From Arthrobacter globiformis (GTDB lineage: Bacteria; Actinomycetota; Actinomycetes; Actinomycetales; Micrococcaceae): a stretch of 64,000 bases of DNA. The notes beneath the pieces were generated by a model. It saw only the letters and a program-made list of their open reading frames with translations. It searched no databases and was not told the DNA's origin. The position numbers and the translations under genes were made by a program. The DNA lies in contig NZ_JAUSXI010000001.1 in NCBI RefSeq assembly GCF_030815865.1, positions 186,001 through 250,000 on the forward strand, written 5' to 3'. Below are positions 35,898-45,252 of this stretch, one piece after another; position 1 is the stretch's first letter, and each line of letters begins with the position of its first letter.

Positions 35898-37151
35898 TTA
35901 GCTTTCGGCACCCGGCGCGAGGACATCCATGATGCGGTTCAGGTCCTCAACGCTCGCAAACTCGATACTCACACGTCCCTTACGAGCGCCGAGCGAGATC
36001 TTCACGTTGGTGTCGAGCCTGTCCGAGAGCGAGGAGGCCAAGTAATCCAGCCGCTCGTGACGTGCGCCCGGGCGAGGGATGTTGTTCTTGGCTGGCGTCG
36101 CGGGTTCACGGTGCAGCGTGACTGCTTCCTCGGTGGCGCGGACCGACATGCCCTCAGCCACAATCTTCTGCGCAAGGCGTTCCATGGACGCTGCGTCGGG
36201 AAGCGAGAGGAGAGCCCTTGCGTGGCCGGCTGAGAGCACATTAGCTGCGACACGACGCTGAACCAGCGGCGGAAGCTTCAGGAGCCGCAGGGTGTTGGAG
36301 ACCTGAGGGCGTGACCGACCGATACGGTCAGCCAGCTGCTCGTGTGTCGTGCCAAAGTCTTCGAGCAGCTGCTGGTACGCGGCAGCTTCTTCGAGCGGAT
36401 TGAGCTGGCTGCGGTGCAGGTTCTCCAGCAGTGCGTCACGGAGCAGGTCATCATCCGTCGTGTCCCGGACAATCGCGGGGATCGTGGAGAGACCGGCAGC
36501 CTGTACGGCACGCCACCGACGTTCACCCATCACCAGCTCGTACGGTTCTCCACCCTTTTCGGTTGAAGTACGCACCACAATTGGCTGGAGGACGCCTATT
36601 TCACGAACTGAATGAACGAGCTCCGCCATGTCGTCCTCATCGAAGACGGAACGGGGCTGTTTGCGGTTTGGATGGATGTCCGTGACAGGAATCTCGGCAA
36701 AACGCACGCCTGGAACCTCAAGGAGGTCAACGCCGTTGTCCGCGACAGTAGCGGATTCTGCCTTGCCCCCGCCAGCGGCAGCCTGGGCAGAAGCGGAACC
36801 GTTCTTCGACTCATCCGCCACGGACGTGTCCTGGCGATCGGCTTCGGACTTCCCAGCACTTTTGGCGGAACCCGTGCCGGCTTCCGAAGCACCCTCGGTG
36901 CTGGCGGCAGTATCCGCTTCAGCCGAAGAGTCTGCCGAGGCCTTCGGACCGGAGCGGCGTGCAGGCGTTTCGTCGAGGTCAGACTTGTCCGGCTCAACGG
37001 CGGGGACGGTTTCAGCCGTCTTGCGCGCCTCCGGGAAGAAGAGATCCACAGGGCGCGACGGAGCTGCTCCGTTACCCGAAGCGCTTGCGGACGCGGAACT
37101 TGGAATGAGTGCGCCAAGACCGCGACCGAGCCCGCGTCGCTTATCGCTCAT
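35898..37151 (-). CDS. parB: Chromosome partitioning protein ParB
   Basis: ParB is a CTP-dependent clamp that loads at parS, spreads along DNA and with ParA segregates origins. The 417-residue protein has the N-terminal ParA-activating basic stretch ([14 protein letters not shown]), then a low-complexity Ala/Ser/Glu-rich linker of about 115 residues. The CTP-binding domain follows, with [15 protein letters not shown] and [20 protein letters not shown]. The HTH ([18 protein letters not shown]) and C-terminal dimerisation domain complete it. The linker is unusually long. It lies 67 bases after parA and is bordered by the parS region. Confidence 0.96.
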   Translation of the reverse strand: MSDKRRGLGRGLGALIPSSASASASGNGAAPSRPVDLFFPEARKTAETVPAVEPDKSDLDETPARRSGPKASADSSAEADTAASTEGASEAGTGSAKSAGKSEADRQDTSVADESKNGSASAQAAAGGGKAESATVADNGVDLLEVPGVRFAEIPVTDIHPNRKQPRSVFDEDDMAELVHSVREIGVLQPIVVRTSTEKGGEPYELVMGERRWRAVQAAGLSTIPAIVRDTTDDDLLRDALLENLHRSQLNPLEEAAAYQQLLEDFGTTHEQLADRIGRSRPQVSNTLRLLKLPPLVQRRVAANVLSAGHARALLSLPDAASMERLAQKIVAEGMSVRATEEAVTLHREPATPAKNNIPRPGARHERLDYLASSLSDRLDTNVKISLGARKGRVSIEFASVEDLNRIMDVLAPGAES

Positions 37152-37218
37152 GGATGATTCCCTCCATCGGAAGAGCCCGGCTATGCCGGGCTCCGGCTGT
37201 TGCTGTGTTTGAAAAATT

Positions 37219-38271
37219 CTAACGCTCAGCGATTTCCGCTGCGGCTTCCAGGTAGGACAACGCGCCGCTGGAGGATGGATCGTAGGTCATGACGGTCTGC
37301 TGGTAACTCGGCGCTTCGGAGATCCGCACAGAGCGCGGAACGACGGCGCCAAGGACCTGCTCCGGAAAGTGCTGCCTGACTTCAGCTGCCACTTGGGCGG
37401 CCAGGTTGGTGCGCCCGTCGTACATGGTGAGGAGAATCGTGGAAACTTCCAGTTCTGCATTCAGGTGCTTCTGGATCATCTCGATGTTCTTCAGCAGCTG
37501 GCTCAGTCCCTCGAGCGCGTAGTATTCGCACTGGATGGGGATGAGCACCTCGCCGGCCGCACAGAAGGCATTGACCGTCAGCAGGCCCAGGCTGGGCGGG
37601 CAGTCGATGAAGATGTAGTCGAGCCGCTGCTCGCCCTTCTTTTGCCGGGACTTGGCATAGACGTCGATGGCGCGGCGGAGGCGCTGCTCCCGTGCCACGA
37701 GGGAAACGAGTTCGATCTCGGCGCCGGCCAAGTGGATAGTGGCCGGGGCGCAGATGAGGTTGCTGATGTCCGGGCACTGTGCGACTACGTCTTCGAGGGG
37801 CAGATCATTGATCAGGACATCGTAGATGCTGTCGACGTCGGCATGGTGCTCAATGCCCAGTGCCGTGGACGCGTTGCCCTGCGGGTCGATGTCGATGACC
37901 AGGACGTTCAAGCCCGCAGCCGCCAGCGCTGCAGCGATGTTGACAGTGGTTGTGGTCTTTCCCACTCCACCCTTTTGGTTTGAAACCGTGAAGATCCGTG
38001 TCTTTTCCGGCTTCGGCAGGTTGCGGCCGAGGAGGCGTTCCCGCCTCCTGTTCTCGTGGGCGAGTTCCCGGGCGATGGGGCTCGAATCATCCAGCGTGTC
38101 CAAGACGTTGCCCCGGGCTGCAGTTTCACGTGAAACCTTGGCCGCGCTCGTGCCTGCAACCGGATTGGACTGATTTACTGTCGTAGCGACCGGTGATACG
38201 CCAAAGGCACGCGCCGACCCCAGAGACACGAACGGGGGAATCCGCTGCGTGGAGGTTTCGCTACTGGTCAC
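37219..38271 (-). CDS. parA: Chromosome partitioning ATPase ParA (Soj)
   Basis: This deviant-Walker ATPase drives origin segregation. The motif [20 protein letters not shown] carries the signature Lys and the P-loop, with [11 protein letters not shown] (Walker A') and [15 protein letters not shown] (Walker B) following. An N-terminal extension of about 85 residues precedes the ATPase core. The start is GTG 38271. The extension contains a parS site (38122-38137) read as KVSRET, so the gene itself is part of the centromere. It is transcribed with parB; rsmG lies just upstream in the same direction. Confidence 0.95.
   Translation of the reverse strand: MTSSETSTQRIPPFVSLGSARAFGVSPVATTVNQSNPVAGTSAAKVSRETAARGNVLDTLDDSSPIARELAHENRRRERLLGRNLPKPEKTRIFTVSNQKGGVGKTTTTVNIAAALAAAGLNVLVIDIDPQGNASTALGIEHHADVDSIYDVLINDLPLEDVVAQCPDISNLICAPATIHLAGAEIELVSLVAREQRLRRAIDVYAKSRQKKGEQRLDYIFIDCPPSLGLLTVNAFCAAGEVLIPIQCEYYALEGLSQLLKNIEMIQKHLNAELEVSTILLTMYDGRTNLAAQVAAEVRQHFPEQVLGAVVPRSVRISEAPSYQQTVMTYDPSSSGALSYLEAAAEIAER
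38122..38137. promoter_or_regulatory. parS site 9, inside parA
   Basis: AGTTTCACGTGAAACC, 14/16 with a perfect 12-base core, lies within codons 45-51 of parA. It is the only parS in a coding region of the window. Confidence 0.88.
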
Positions 38272-38356
38272 TGGGACACACTCACTCTCGTTCGGCTTTC
38301 ACTGCCGTTCTCTAGCCTAACCGCTACACCCTAAGGACCCGCGGCACCTTGCGGGG

Positions 38357-39007
38357 CTAGGCCCTCTTTTGGGTCTTCTTAACTACGATGCGCACCACCG
38401 TGGTGGGCTCCTCGAGCAGGTCTTGGCCTACAGTGACCACAGACGTCTCCACGCCACCAAGCTTACGGATGGCCTTAGCCGCCTTGTCGATCTCATCGGC
38501 GGCGCTGCGACCCTTTATGGCCACGACTTCACCCTCGCCGCCGAGCAGCGGAATGGTGAGGCCTGCAAGATTGCTCAGTGCGGACACTGCCCGGGCGGTC
38601 ACGACGTCGGCCGTCACCATCCCAACGGCCAGTTCGGCACGCGTGCGCATGACGGTGACATTACTCAAGCCGAGGTCGTCTACCACTTCCTGAAGCCAGA
38701 TCACCCGGCGCTCCAGGGGTTCGATGAGGGTCAGTTCGAGGTCAGGGCGGGCGATAGCCAGGCAAAGGCCCGGGAGTCCAGCGCCACTCCCGACGTCGGC
38801 CACGTGGCTGCCCCGGGGAATTTCACTCTCGATCACTGCGCAGTTCAGGACGTGCCGTCCCCAGAGCCGCGGGATTTCCCGCGGTCCGATAAGACCGCGC
38901 TCGGTGCCTGACGTCGCCAGATGTTCGACATACCGTTCAGCCAAGCCGAAGCGGTCGCCAAAGATTTTCTCCGCCGCCTGGCGCTCGGCTGCCGTAATTT
39001 CAACCAT
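38357..39007 (-). CDS. rsmG: 16S rRNA (guanine-N7) methyltransferase RsmG (GidB)
   Basis: RsmG methylates N7 of G527 in 16S rRNA using S-adenosylmethionine. The 216-residue form starts MVEITAAERQAAEKIFGDRF and has the SAM-binding VADVGSGAGLPGLCLAIARP and the ERRVIWLQEVVDDLGL and TARAVSALSNL motifs. I prefer ATG 39007. A longer frame from 39091 would overlap jag by about 65 bases and adds unconserved residues. No strong Shine-Dalgarno sequence is visible. It lies between jag and parA in the standard order. Loss of this gene gives low-level streptomycin resistance in other bacteria. Confidence 0.93.
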   Translation of the reverse strand: MVEITAAERQAAEKIFGDRFGLAERYVEHLATSGTERGLIGPREIPRLWGRHVLNCAVIESEIPRGSHVADVGSGAGLPGLCLAIARPDLELTLIEPLERRVIWLQEVVDDLGLSNVTVMRTRAELAVGMVTADVVTARAVSALSNLAGLTIPLLGGEGEVVAIKGRSAADEIDKAAKAIRKLGGVETSVVTVGQDLLEEPTTVVRIVVKKTQKRA

Positions 39008-39026
39008 CAGTAAGTCAGCCAACGAT

Positions 39027-39590
39027 TCAGTCGGCGGAAACGACGATGTGCCGGCCTGCACCCTCGCCCTCGGACTCGCTGATGAATCCAAGGTCGGCGA
39101 CGGCGTCGTGGACGATCTTCCGCTCGTAGGCGCTCATGGGCTCCAGCGCTACGGACTCGCCTGTCTCCTTGACGCTGGCAACGGCGTCCTCAGCAATCTT
39201 CTGCAGGTGACCCGCGCGTTCCTTCCGGTAGCCGTTGATGTCAAGCACCAGGCGTGAGCGGTTTTCCGTCGCAGAAAGAACGGACAGACGGGTCAGTTCC
39301 TGAAGGGCTTCCAGGACCTCGCCGTCCTGACCAACGAGGCTTTCCAGCCCGGCGGACTCTTCCTCGGCCACGATCGAGATGTAGGTGCGTCCGTTGCGGA
39401 CCTCGATGTCAATGTCGCCGTCGATGTCGGCGATGTCGAGCAGTTCTTCAAGGTAGTCGGCGGCTACATCACCCTCTTCTTCCAGGCGGCTTGCCGTCGT
39501 GCCCTTGCCCGCGTTTACGGTAGAGGCAACGGAGTCCTGGTCTTCGCCGGATTCAGCGGAAAGTGCGTGTTCAGAGCTCTCAACAGACAT
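39027..39590 (-). CDS. jag: Jag/KhpB RNA-binding protein (KH-R3H)
   Basis: The 187-residue protein has an acidic N-terminus, a KH-like segment (about residues 60-115, with VGQDGEVLEALQELTRLSV) and a C-terminal R3H domain (MSAYERKIVHDAV). Jag/KhpB binds RNA and, with KhpA, influences cell division and envelope growth in other bacteria. Its ATG overlaps the yidC stop codon by one base (TAATG), so it is translationally coupled to yidC. Confidence 0.93.
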   Translation of the reverse strand: MSVESSEHALSAESGEDQDSVASTVNAGKGTTASRLEEEGDVAADYLEELLDIADIDGDIDIEVRNGRTYISIVAEEESAGLESLVGQDGEVLEALQELTRLSVLSATENRSRLVLDINGYRKERAGHLQKIAEDAVASVKETGESVALEPMSAYERKIVHDAVADLGFISESEGEGAGRHIVVSAD

Positions 39591-40571
39591 TACTTCTTCT
39601 TCCTGTTCTTACGTTGTGGCTGAATGCGCTGCGCCCGGGCCTGCGCAACCGCGGCGGCGGCAGCTGCTTCACCCTCGGCGTCGGCCTTCTTGCCGCCCAG
39701 GATGGGAAGGGCCGGAAGGCCCTTGGCGGCACGGCGCTCGGCGAGAGCCTTGGCGGCCGGGGATCCCGGCGTCGGCATGCGGCGGATGACAAAGAACTGC
39801 TGGCCCATCGTCCACAGGTTGGTGGTGGTCCAGTAGATGAGGACACCGATGGGGAAGTTGATGCCGCCCACACCGAACACGATCGGCAGGATGTAGAGCA
39901 TCATTTTCTGCTGGCGCATGAACGGGCTGGCCATGGCCTCTTCGGACATGTTCTTAGCCATGATCTGCTTCTGCGTGATGAACTGCGAGGCCGTCATGGC
40001 CAGGATCATGATGATCGAGAGGATCCACACAGCGACCTCGTTGCCGCCCGGGGGCGTGCCGTGGAGCAGGGTCGCGGACAGCGGAGCGCCGAAGATGCTG
40101 GACTTGTCGAACTGCTGGACCTGGTTCGCGCTCATGGCGCCAATGCCCTGGCCGCTGGAGCTGGCGTTCGCGACGCCGGACAGCACCTGGAACAGCGCGA
40201 AGAAGAACGGCATCTGGATCAGCATGGGGAGGCAGGCCGAGAACGGGTTGGTGCCGTGCTTCTTGTACATGGCCATCTGCTCCTGCGCCATGGCCTGGCG
40301 GGAGAGCTGGTCGGTCTTGCCCTTGTACTTTTCCTGCAGCTTCTTCAGGTCCGGCTGCAGCAGCTGCATGCCGCGCTGAGCCTTGATCTGCTTCACGAAC
40401 ACGGGAATCAGTGCGGCACGGATCACCAGCACCAGCCCGATGATGGACAGTGTCCAGGTCCAGCCGGAGGCCGCAGGCAGCCCGATAGCAGTCAGGCCCT
40501 CGTGGAAGCCCCACCATGATGATGGACACAAGCCACTTGAACGGAAACATGATTGTTTCAAAGAAGTCCAT
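39590..40571 (-). CDS. yidC: Membrane protein insertase YidC, split by a one-base insertion as given
   Basis: YidC/Oxa1 inserts and folds membrane proteins and is essential in most bacteria. The N-terminus MDFFETIMFPFKWLVSIIMVG begins at 40571. The frame then shifts at a run of four C at 40509-40512 (four G on the coding strand). With one base removed it reads VGFHEGLTAIGLPA and continues to 39590 for 326 residues. The rest is normal: five hydrophobic regions, the cytoplasmic hairpin KLQEKYKGKTDQL and a basic tail NRKKK. I keep it as a CDS because the gene is expected to be essential and everything else is conserved. Confidence 0.9.
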
Positions 40572-40587
40572 ACGATATCCCTATTCG

Positions 40588-40983
40588 TCAGGCCGCAGCG
40601 CGGCCTTCTTCATCAGTCTGAGCAGCCAGGTACTTGTCCGGGTTATTCAGCACAACAATTGTGGGGGTCTGGTTTTCAGGCCATTCCCGGTGGCCGGCGG
40701 GGACATGGTCCACGCCACCGGCGTTCCACGGGTGGCAGCGTGCCAGACGCCTGGCCCCGAGCCAACTGCCCTTGACGGCACCGTGGACGGTGACTGCTTC
40801 GAGCGCATAAGCCGAGCAGGAGGGAAAAAAGCGGCAAACCTGGCCGTACAAGGGAGAAATCACCTTGCGGTAGGCCAGGAGCAGAAGAATGAGGATATTG
40901 CGGGGCAGGTTCCAGATGAAGCTGCCCGCAGCCGCTACTGCGGACTTGGGGGAACGGACGACGGCGGCACTCGGGTCAAGCAC
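40588..40983 (-). CDS. yidD: Membrane protein insertion efficiency factor YidD
   Basis: The 131-residue product has the YidD core: an amphipathic/hydrophobic N-terminus (ILILLLLAYRKVISPLYG), then the Cys-containing CRFFPSCSAYALEAVTVHG and ARCHPWNAGGVDHVP. YidD aids YidC-dependent insertion. It overlaps the 3' end of rnpA by 8 bases and lies 16 bases before yidC, the usual rpmH-rnpA-yidD-yidC arrangement. The C-terminal 30 residues are not conserved. Confidence 0.93.
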   Translation of the reverse strand: MLDPSAAVVRSPKSAVAAAGSFIWNLPRNILILLLLAYRKVISPLYGQVCRFFPSCSAYALEAVTVHGAVKGSWLGARRLARCHPWNAGGVDHVPAGHREWPENQTPTIVVLNNPDKYLAAQTDEEGRAAA

Positions 40984-41401
40984 GCTGTGTCCCCTCCTGT
41001 GTTGTTCCGTCCGGTCGCGTTCCGGCCGGCCTCGTTCCGGTCACCCCCGGGTGGCGGCCAGCCAGCCGCCTCATGGTGTTAGCCAAGGCAGCGTTGTAAT
41101 CCGCCAGGAGTTCATCCCAGCTGGCTGTTGCGGAGGCGGGCAAAGCACGCACCACAATAGCGAAACCGGTGCCGTACTCGTGCAGCGAGACAGCGCCGGC
41201 TTCTCTAAGTCTCCTCTTAACGAGGTTCCTGGCAACAGCGTTCCCGACAGCCTTGGAAACGATGAAGCCGATGCGGCTTGGTTCGTCGGCTCCAATAGTT
41301 GCCGTATATAACACTACGTTCCGGCGTCCATTGCGGACGCCGGAACGTACAGTTGTTGAAAAATCGGTTGAAGTCCTCAGGCGGTTCCTGGTGGCAAGCA
41401 C
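40976..41401 (-). CDS. rnpA: Ribonuclease P protein component
   Basis: RnpA is the protein subunit of RNase P, which matures tRNA 5' ends. The 141-residue product has the conserved RLRTSTDF N-terminus, GFIVSKAVGNAVARNLVKRR (RNR motif) and the downstream ALPASATASWDELLADY region. The start is GTG 41401 without a strong Shine-Dalgarno sequence. The Pro/Gly/Thr-rich last 25 residues are unconserved and overlap yidD. It follows rpmH by 40 bases. Confidence 0.93.
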   Translation of the reverse strand: MLATRNRLRTSTDFSTTVRSGVRNGRRNVVLYTATIGADEPSRIGFIVSKAVGNAVARNLVKRRLREAGAVSLHEYGTGFAIVVRALPASATASWDELLADYNAALANTMRRLAGRHPGVTGTRPAGTRPDGTTQEGTQRA

Positions 41402-41441
41402 CGCTAATCTCGCAGAAGGAAGAAGACCGACAAGTCAGTAT

Positions 41442-41579
41442 TTAGGCCGACAGTTCGGTGCGGCCCTTGCCACGGCGGGCGGCCAGAATGGCACGGCCGG
41501 CACGGGTGCGCATACGAAGGCGGAAGCCGTGCTTCTTGGCCCGACGGCGGTTATTCGGCTGAAAAGTCCGCTTGCTCAC
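41442..41579 (-). CDS. rpmH: 50S ribosomal protein L34
   Basis: L34 is a 45-residue, very basic large-subunit protein. The product reads [19 protein letters not shown] and ends GKGRTELSA. The start is GTG 41579 with GGAG eight bases upstream; the stop is TAA at 41442-41444. It is divergent from dnaA across the 471-base gap, as in nearly all bacteria. Confidence 0.97.
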   Translation of the reverse strand: MSKRTFQPNNRRRAKKHGFRLRMRTRAGRAILAARRGKGRTELSA

Positions 41580-42050
41580 GTTAGTTACTCCAGTGGATCA
41601 AAGGTGCGCCCACCCGATCAGTAAGGGGAAGAACTGGCCGACGCTAAGTTTTGTATGTGTCTGCTTCCCCTGGATTTCCCGCAACACGCGAAGCGTCCGG
41701 AAGTCCAAAATGGGGTCAGAAAGCAGGCACAAAGGACTCCACAACGTTAGGTCAAAGCGCCGCCGAGAGTCAAACCAGCGGGCCATCCAGCGTGTTTCCC
41801 CAGCTGTGGCTAACAGTGTGCCGAACCTGTGGATGAAGCAGCCCACAATCGCCATTTTCGAACCACAACGGTGTAATTATCCACAAGGCACTTCCCAGCT
41901 ATCTTCTAGGCTTTTCATCCCCTAGAGTGTCCCAGTAGCCGATTATCCACGGACTGTGCATAACCCTGTGGATTAAGCCGGGCCAGCACCCTGGCTTCGG
42001 GCTTGCGGCTGCATGTAATGCAGACAGCAAGCTTTGAGGAACCAAATTTG
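41580..42050. other. rpmH-dnaA intergenic region with DnaA boxes
   Basis: There is no gene in this 471-base gap. It must hold the rpmH and dnaA promoters. DnaA boxes: perfect TTATCCACA at 41877-41885, and one-mismatch copies at 41805-41813, 41828-41836, 41943-41951, 41955-41963 and 41967-41975. The last three are packed just upstream of dnaA, consistent with DnaA autoregulation and possibly with part of a bipartite origin. Confidence 0.8.
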
Positions 42051-43472
42051 ATGACAGTAGACGAAGCCAACCACGCCAACACTGTCGGAAGTTCCTGGCG
42101 GCGCGTGGTGAATCTTCTCGAACAGGACGACCGCGTCTCGCCCCGGCAACGCGGCTTTGTCATCCTCGCGCAGGCCCAGGGCCTCATCGGTTCCACTCTT
42201 CTCGTTGCCGTGCCCAACGAGCTGACCAGGGAAGTGCTCCAGACCCAGGTCAAGGACGCCCTCGATGACGCGCTCCGCAACGTCTTCTCTGACGACATCC
42301 GCTGCGCGATCGATGTCGACACCGATCTGGTGCCCATCCACAAGGAGCCCGAACCCGCCGTCGAGCTTTCCCTCGCAAACGATCCCTCGGTGGAGCAGAA
42401 GCCGCAGCCCATGCTGCCGAGCACTTCACACGAGTTCGGCCGGCTCAACCCCAAGTACGTTTTCGACACCTTCGTCATCGGTTCCTCCAACAGGTTTGCC
42501 CATGCTGCGGCCGTCGCCGTGGCCGAAGCCCCGGCCAAGGCATACAACCCGCTGTTCATCTACGGCGACTCGGGCCTGGGCAAGACCCACCTGCTGCATG
42601 CCATCGGCCACTACGCCCGGCGCCTCTACAGCGGCATCCGCGTCCGGTACGTCAACTCCGAGGAATTCACCAACGACTTCATCAACTCGATCCGTGACGA
42701 CGAAGGCGCCAGCTTCAAGACGACGTACCGCAATGTCGACGTCCTGTTGATCGACGACATCCAGTTCCTGGCCGGCAAGGACCGGACGCTGGAGGAGTTC
42801 TTCCACACGTTCAACTCGCTGCACAACAACAACAAGCAGGTGGTCATCACCTCGGACCAGCCACCCAAGCTGCTTGCAGGCTTCGAGGACCGGATGAAGT
42901 CCCGCTTCGAGTGGGGCTTGCTGACGGACATCCAGCCGCCCGAACTGGAAACCCGCATCGCCATCCTCCGGAAGAAGGCCCTCAGCGAAGGCCTTTCCGC
43001 CCCGGACGACGCCCTGGAGTACATCGCTTCGAAGATCGCCAGCAACATCCGCGAACTCGAAGGAGCCCTCATCCGTGTGACGGCATTCGCCAGCCTCAAC
43101 CGCCAGCCGGTGGACGTGGCTCTCGCGGAGATGGTGCTCAAGGACCTCATCACCGACGACGGCGCCCAGGAAATCACGTCGGGCCAGATCCTGCAGCAGA
43201 CGGCTGACTACTTCAAGCTCAGCATGGAGGAGCTCTGCAGCAAGTCGCGGACCCGGACCCTGGTGACCGCACGCCAGATCGCCATGTACCTGTGCCGCGA
43301 GCTGACTGACATGTCGCTGCCCAAGATCGGCCAAGAGCTCGGCGGCCGGGACCACACCACCGTGATCCACGCAGACCGCAAAATCCGTGAACTCATGGCC
43401 GAGCGGCGTGTGATTTACAACCAGGTCACCGAGCTCACCAACCGGATCAAGCAGCAGCAGCGCGACTCCTGA
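42051..43472 (+). CDS. dnaA: Chromosomal replication initiator DnaA
   Basis: DnaA is the AAA+ initiator that binds DnaA boxes and opens oriC. The 473-residue protein has domain I (about residues 10-95), a short Pro-rich domain II, and the AAA+ core with FVIGSSNRFAHAAAV, Walker A YGDSGLGKTHLLHAIG, Walker B VLLIDDIQFLAGKD and arginine-rich sensor regions. The C-terminal HTH signature is GRDHTTVIHADRKI. The ATG at 42051 follows GAGGA at 10 bases; an earlier in-frame start at 42003 has no ribosome-binding site. It is flanked on both sides by DnaA boxes. Confidence 0.97.
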   Translation: MTVDEANHANTVGSSWRRVVNLLEQDDRVSPRQRGFVILAQAQGLIGSTLLVAVPNELTREVLQTQVKDALDDALRNVFSDDIRCAIDVDTDLVPIHKEPEPAVELSLANDPSVEQKPQPMLPSTSHEFGRLNPKYVFDTFVIGSSNRFAHAAAVAVAEAPAKAYNPLFIYGDSGLGKTHLLHAIGHYARRLYSGIRVRYVNSEEFTNDFINSIRDDEGASFKTTYRNVDVLLIDDIQFLAGKDRTLEEFFHTFNSLHNNNKQVVITSDQPPKLLAGFEDRMKSRFEWGLLTDIQPPELETRIAILRKKALSEGLSAPDDALEYIASKIASNIRELEGALIRVTAFASLNRQPVDVALAEMVLKDLITDDGAQEITSGQILQQTADYFKLSMEELCSKSRTRTLVTARQIAMYLCRELTDMSLPKIGQELGGRDHTTVIHADRKIRELMAERRVIYNQVTELTNRIKQQQRDS

Positions 43473-44010
43473 TCCGAGGTTCTTAACCTTATTAACAGGG
43501 GCGTGTGGATAACCCTGTGGACAGTTAAGGGGACAACCACGGTTAATGGGCTTAAAACCCTTAAGGCGCCTGTGGATCACCGCAACAGGCGAAAAATGTT
43601 GTCCCCATCCACACCCTGTTTAAAACGTGCTGAACCCACAGTCCATGAACAGGGCTTAACCGCGGATCCGCACCGCGAAACCGGGTTATCCACAGTTTCC
43701 ACAGCAGTTATTAACACTACTAATCCCAAAAAATTGAAATCCCTCAAATAACAATCTCGTTCCGGGACCTCCACCGCATCGGGCAAGGCATCGGCCACTG
43801 GCAGCCGGCTGAGCCGGCATCACTGGCAGGGATGGGGAAATCCCTGTTATTCCGGCTAAGCTGTCTGCAGCGCTCCCATCCCTGGGTCTGTCTGCGGTCG
43901 GCCATGCGCGGACCATGCAGGTTCGGGGACTTTGGGGGCAATGGTCTTGTGGGCTCCTTGCGAGTTCCCGTTCAGAAAATGGCAGCAGCAATGAAAGGCG
44001 GCACCCTTCC
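43473..44010. other. Probable origin of replication (oriC), dnaA-dnaN intergenic region
   Basis: This 538-base gap has no gene. It contains perfect DnaA boxes TTATCCACA at 43686-43694 (forward) and 43504-43512 (reverse). Weaker boxes are at 43516-43524, 43571-43579 and 43605-43613. TTAA-rich tracts and an AT-rich stretch (about 43706-43755, including AAAAAATTGAAA) could be the unwinding element. GTTATTAAC lies at 43707-43715 and a one-mismatch form at 43489-43497. Position and content match actinobacterial oriC between dnaA and dnaN. Confidence 0.88.
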
Positions 44011-45135
44011 GTGAAGTTCAGAGTCGAACGGGACGTCCTGGCAGAAGCCGTCACATGGACAGCCCGGTCGTTGTCTCCGCGGCCGCCAGTACCCGTGCTC
44101 TCCGGCCTCCTGCTCAAGGCTGAATCCGGGACCGTCAGCCTGTCGAGCTTCGATTATGAGACCTCAGCCAGGCTTGAGATTCCTGCCGACATCAGGGACG
44201 AAGGCACCATCCTGGTTTCCGGGCGCCTACTCGCGGACATCTGCCGCAGCCTTCCGTCGGCACCGGTAGACATCGAAACCGACGGCAACAAAGTCACACT
44301 TACCTGCCGGCGAAGCAGCTTCCATCTGGCCACCATGCCCGAGGCCGAATACCCGCCACTGCCTGCGCTACCCACCATCACCGGCACTGTTGCCGGTGAC
44401 GCCTTCGCCCAGGCTGTGTCCCAGGTGATCATCGCGGCCAGCAAGGACGACACTCTTCCCATCCTCACCGGCGTGCGGATGGAGATCGAGGACGACCTCA
44501 TCACTCTTTTGGCCACGGACCGCTACCGGCTCGCCATGCGCGAGGTTCCCTGGAAACCCGTCACACCTGGCATCTCCACCAGCGCCTTGGTCAAGGCCAA
44601 GACCCTGAACGAGGTTGCCAAGACTTTGGGTGGCAGCGGTGACATCAACCTGGCCATCGCCGAGGACGACAGCCGGCTAATCGGTTTTGAAAGCGGCGGG
44701 CGCACCACCACGTCCCTGCTGGTCGACGGCGATTACCCCAAAATCCGCTCGCTGTTCCCTGATTCCACGCCGATTCACGCCACCGTGCAGACACAGGAGC
44801 TTGTGGAGGCCGTCCGCCGCGTCTCCCTCGTCGCGGAACGCAACACTCCGGTCCGGCTCGCGTTTACGCAGGGCCAACTGCACCTCGACGCCGGCACCGG
44901 CGAGGACGCGCAGGCATCCGAAGAGCTTGAAGCACAGCTGTCCGGCGAGGACATCACGGTGGCGTTCAACCCGCACTACCTGGTTGAAGGCCTCAGCGTG
45001 ATCGAAACCAAGTTTGTGCGCTTTTCCTTCACCACGGCGCCGAAGCCTGCCATGATCACCGCGCAGAACGACATCGACGGTGAGGACCAGGACGACTACC
45101 GCTACCTCGTGATGCCGGTGCGCCTGCCCAACTAG
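44011..45135 (+). CDS. dnaN: DNA polymerase III beta subunit (sliding clamp)
   Basis: The beta clamp encircles DNA and tethers replicative polymerase. The 374-residue product starts at GTG 44011 (KFRVERDVLAEAVTWTARSL), as in actinobacterial DnaN, and has the three repeated clamp folds. It ends YRYLVMPVRLPN, the conserved C-terminus next to the partner-binding groove. The in-frame ORF continues 96 bases upstream, but those residues are not clamp-like. An 18-bp inverted repeat follows 8 bases after the stop. Confidence 0.96.
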   Translation: MKFRVERDVLAEAVTWTARSLSPRPPVPVLSGLLLKAESGTVSLSSFDYETSARLEIPADIRDEGTILVSGRLLADICRSLPSAPVDIETDGNKVTLTCRRSSFHLATMPEAEYPPLPALPTITGTVAGDAFAQAVSQVIIAASKDDTLPILTGVRMEIEDDLITLLATDRYRLAMREVPWKPVTPGISTSALVKAKTLNEVAKTLGGSGDINLAIAEDDSRLIGFESGGRTTTSLLVDGDYPKIRSLFPDSTPIHATVQTQELVEAVRRVSLVAERNTPVRLAFTQGQLHLDAGTGEDAQASEELEAQLSGEDITVAFNPHYLVEGLSVIETKFVRFSFTTAPKPAMITAQNDIDGEDQDDYRYLVMPVRLPN

Positions 45136-45142
45136 CCGTCTG

Positions 45143-45208
45143 CCCAACTAGGTAGCAGCTGAGCGGCTTCTGCGCCCTCAGAACGCCCCGAGCTGCTACC
45201 TAGTTGGG
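45143..45208. repeat. Perfect 18-bp inverted repeat after dnaN
   Basis: cccaactaggtagcagct (45143-45160) and its exact reverse complement (45191-45208) flank a 30-base spacer. The stop region of dnaN itself contains ctgcccaacta (45124-45134), so the first arm partly duplicates the gene end. No T-run follows, so a simple Rho-independent terminator is doubtful; a REP/MITE-like palindrome is an alternative. Confidence 0.8.
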
Positions 45209-45252
45209 TGATCCTGAACCCCTACCCATCCGCGCAGAAAAGAGTTCACACG

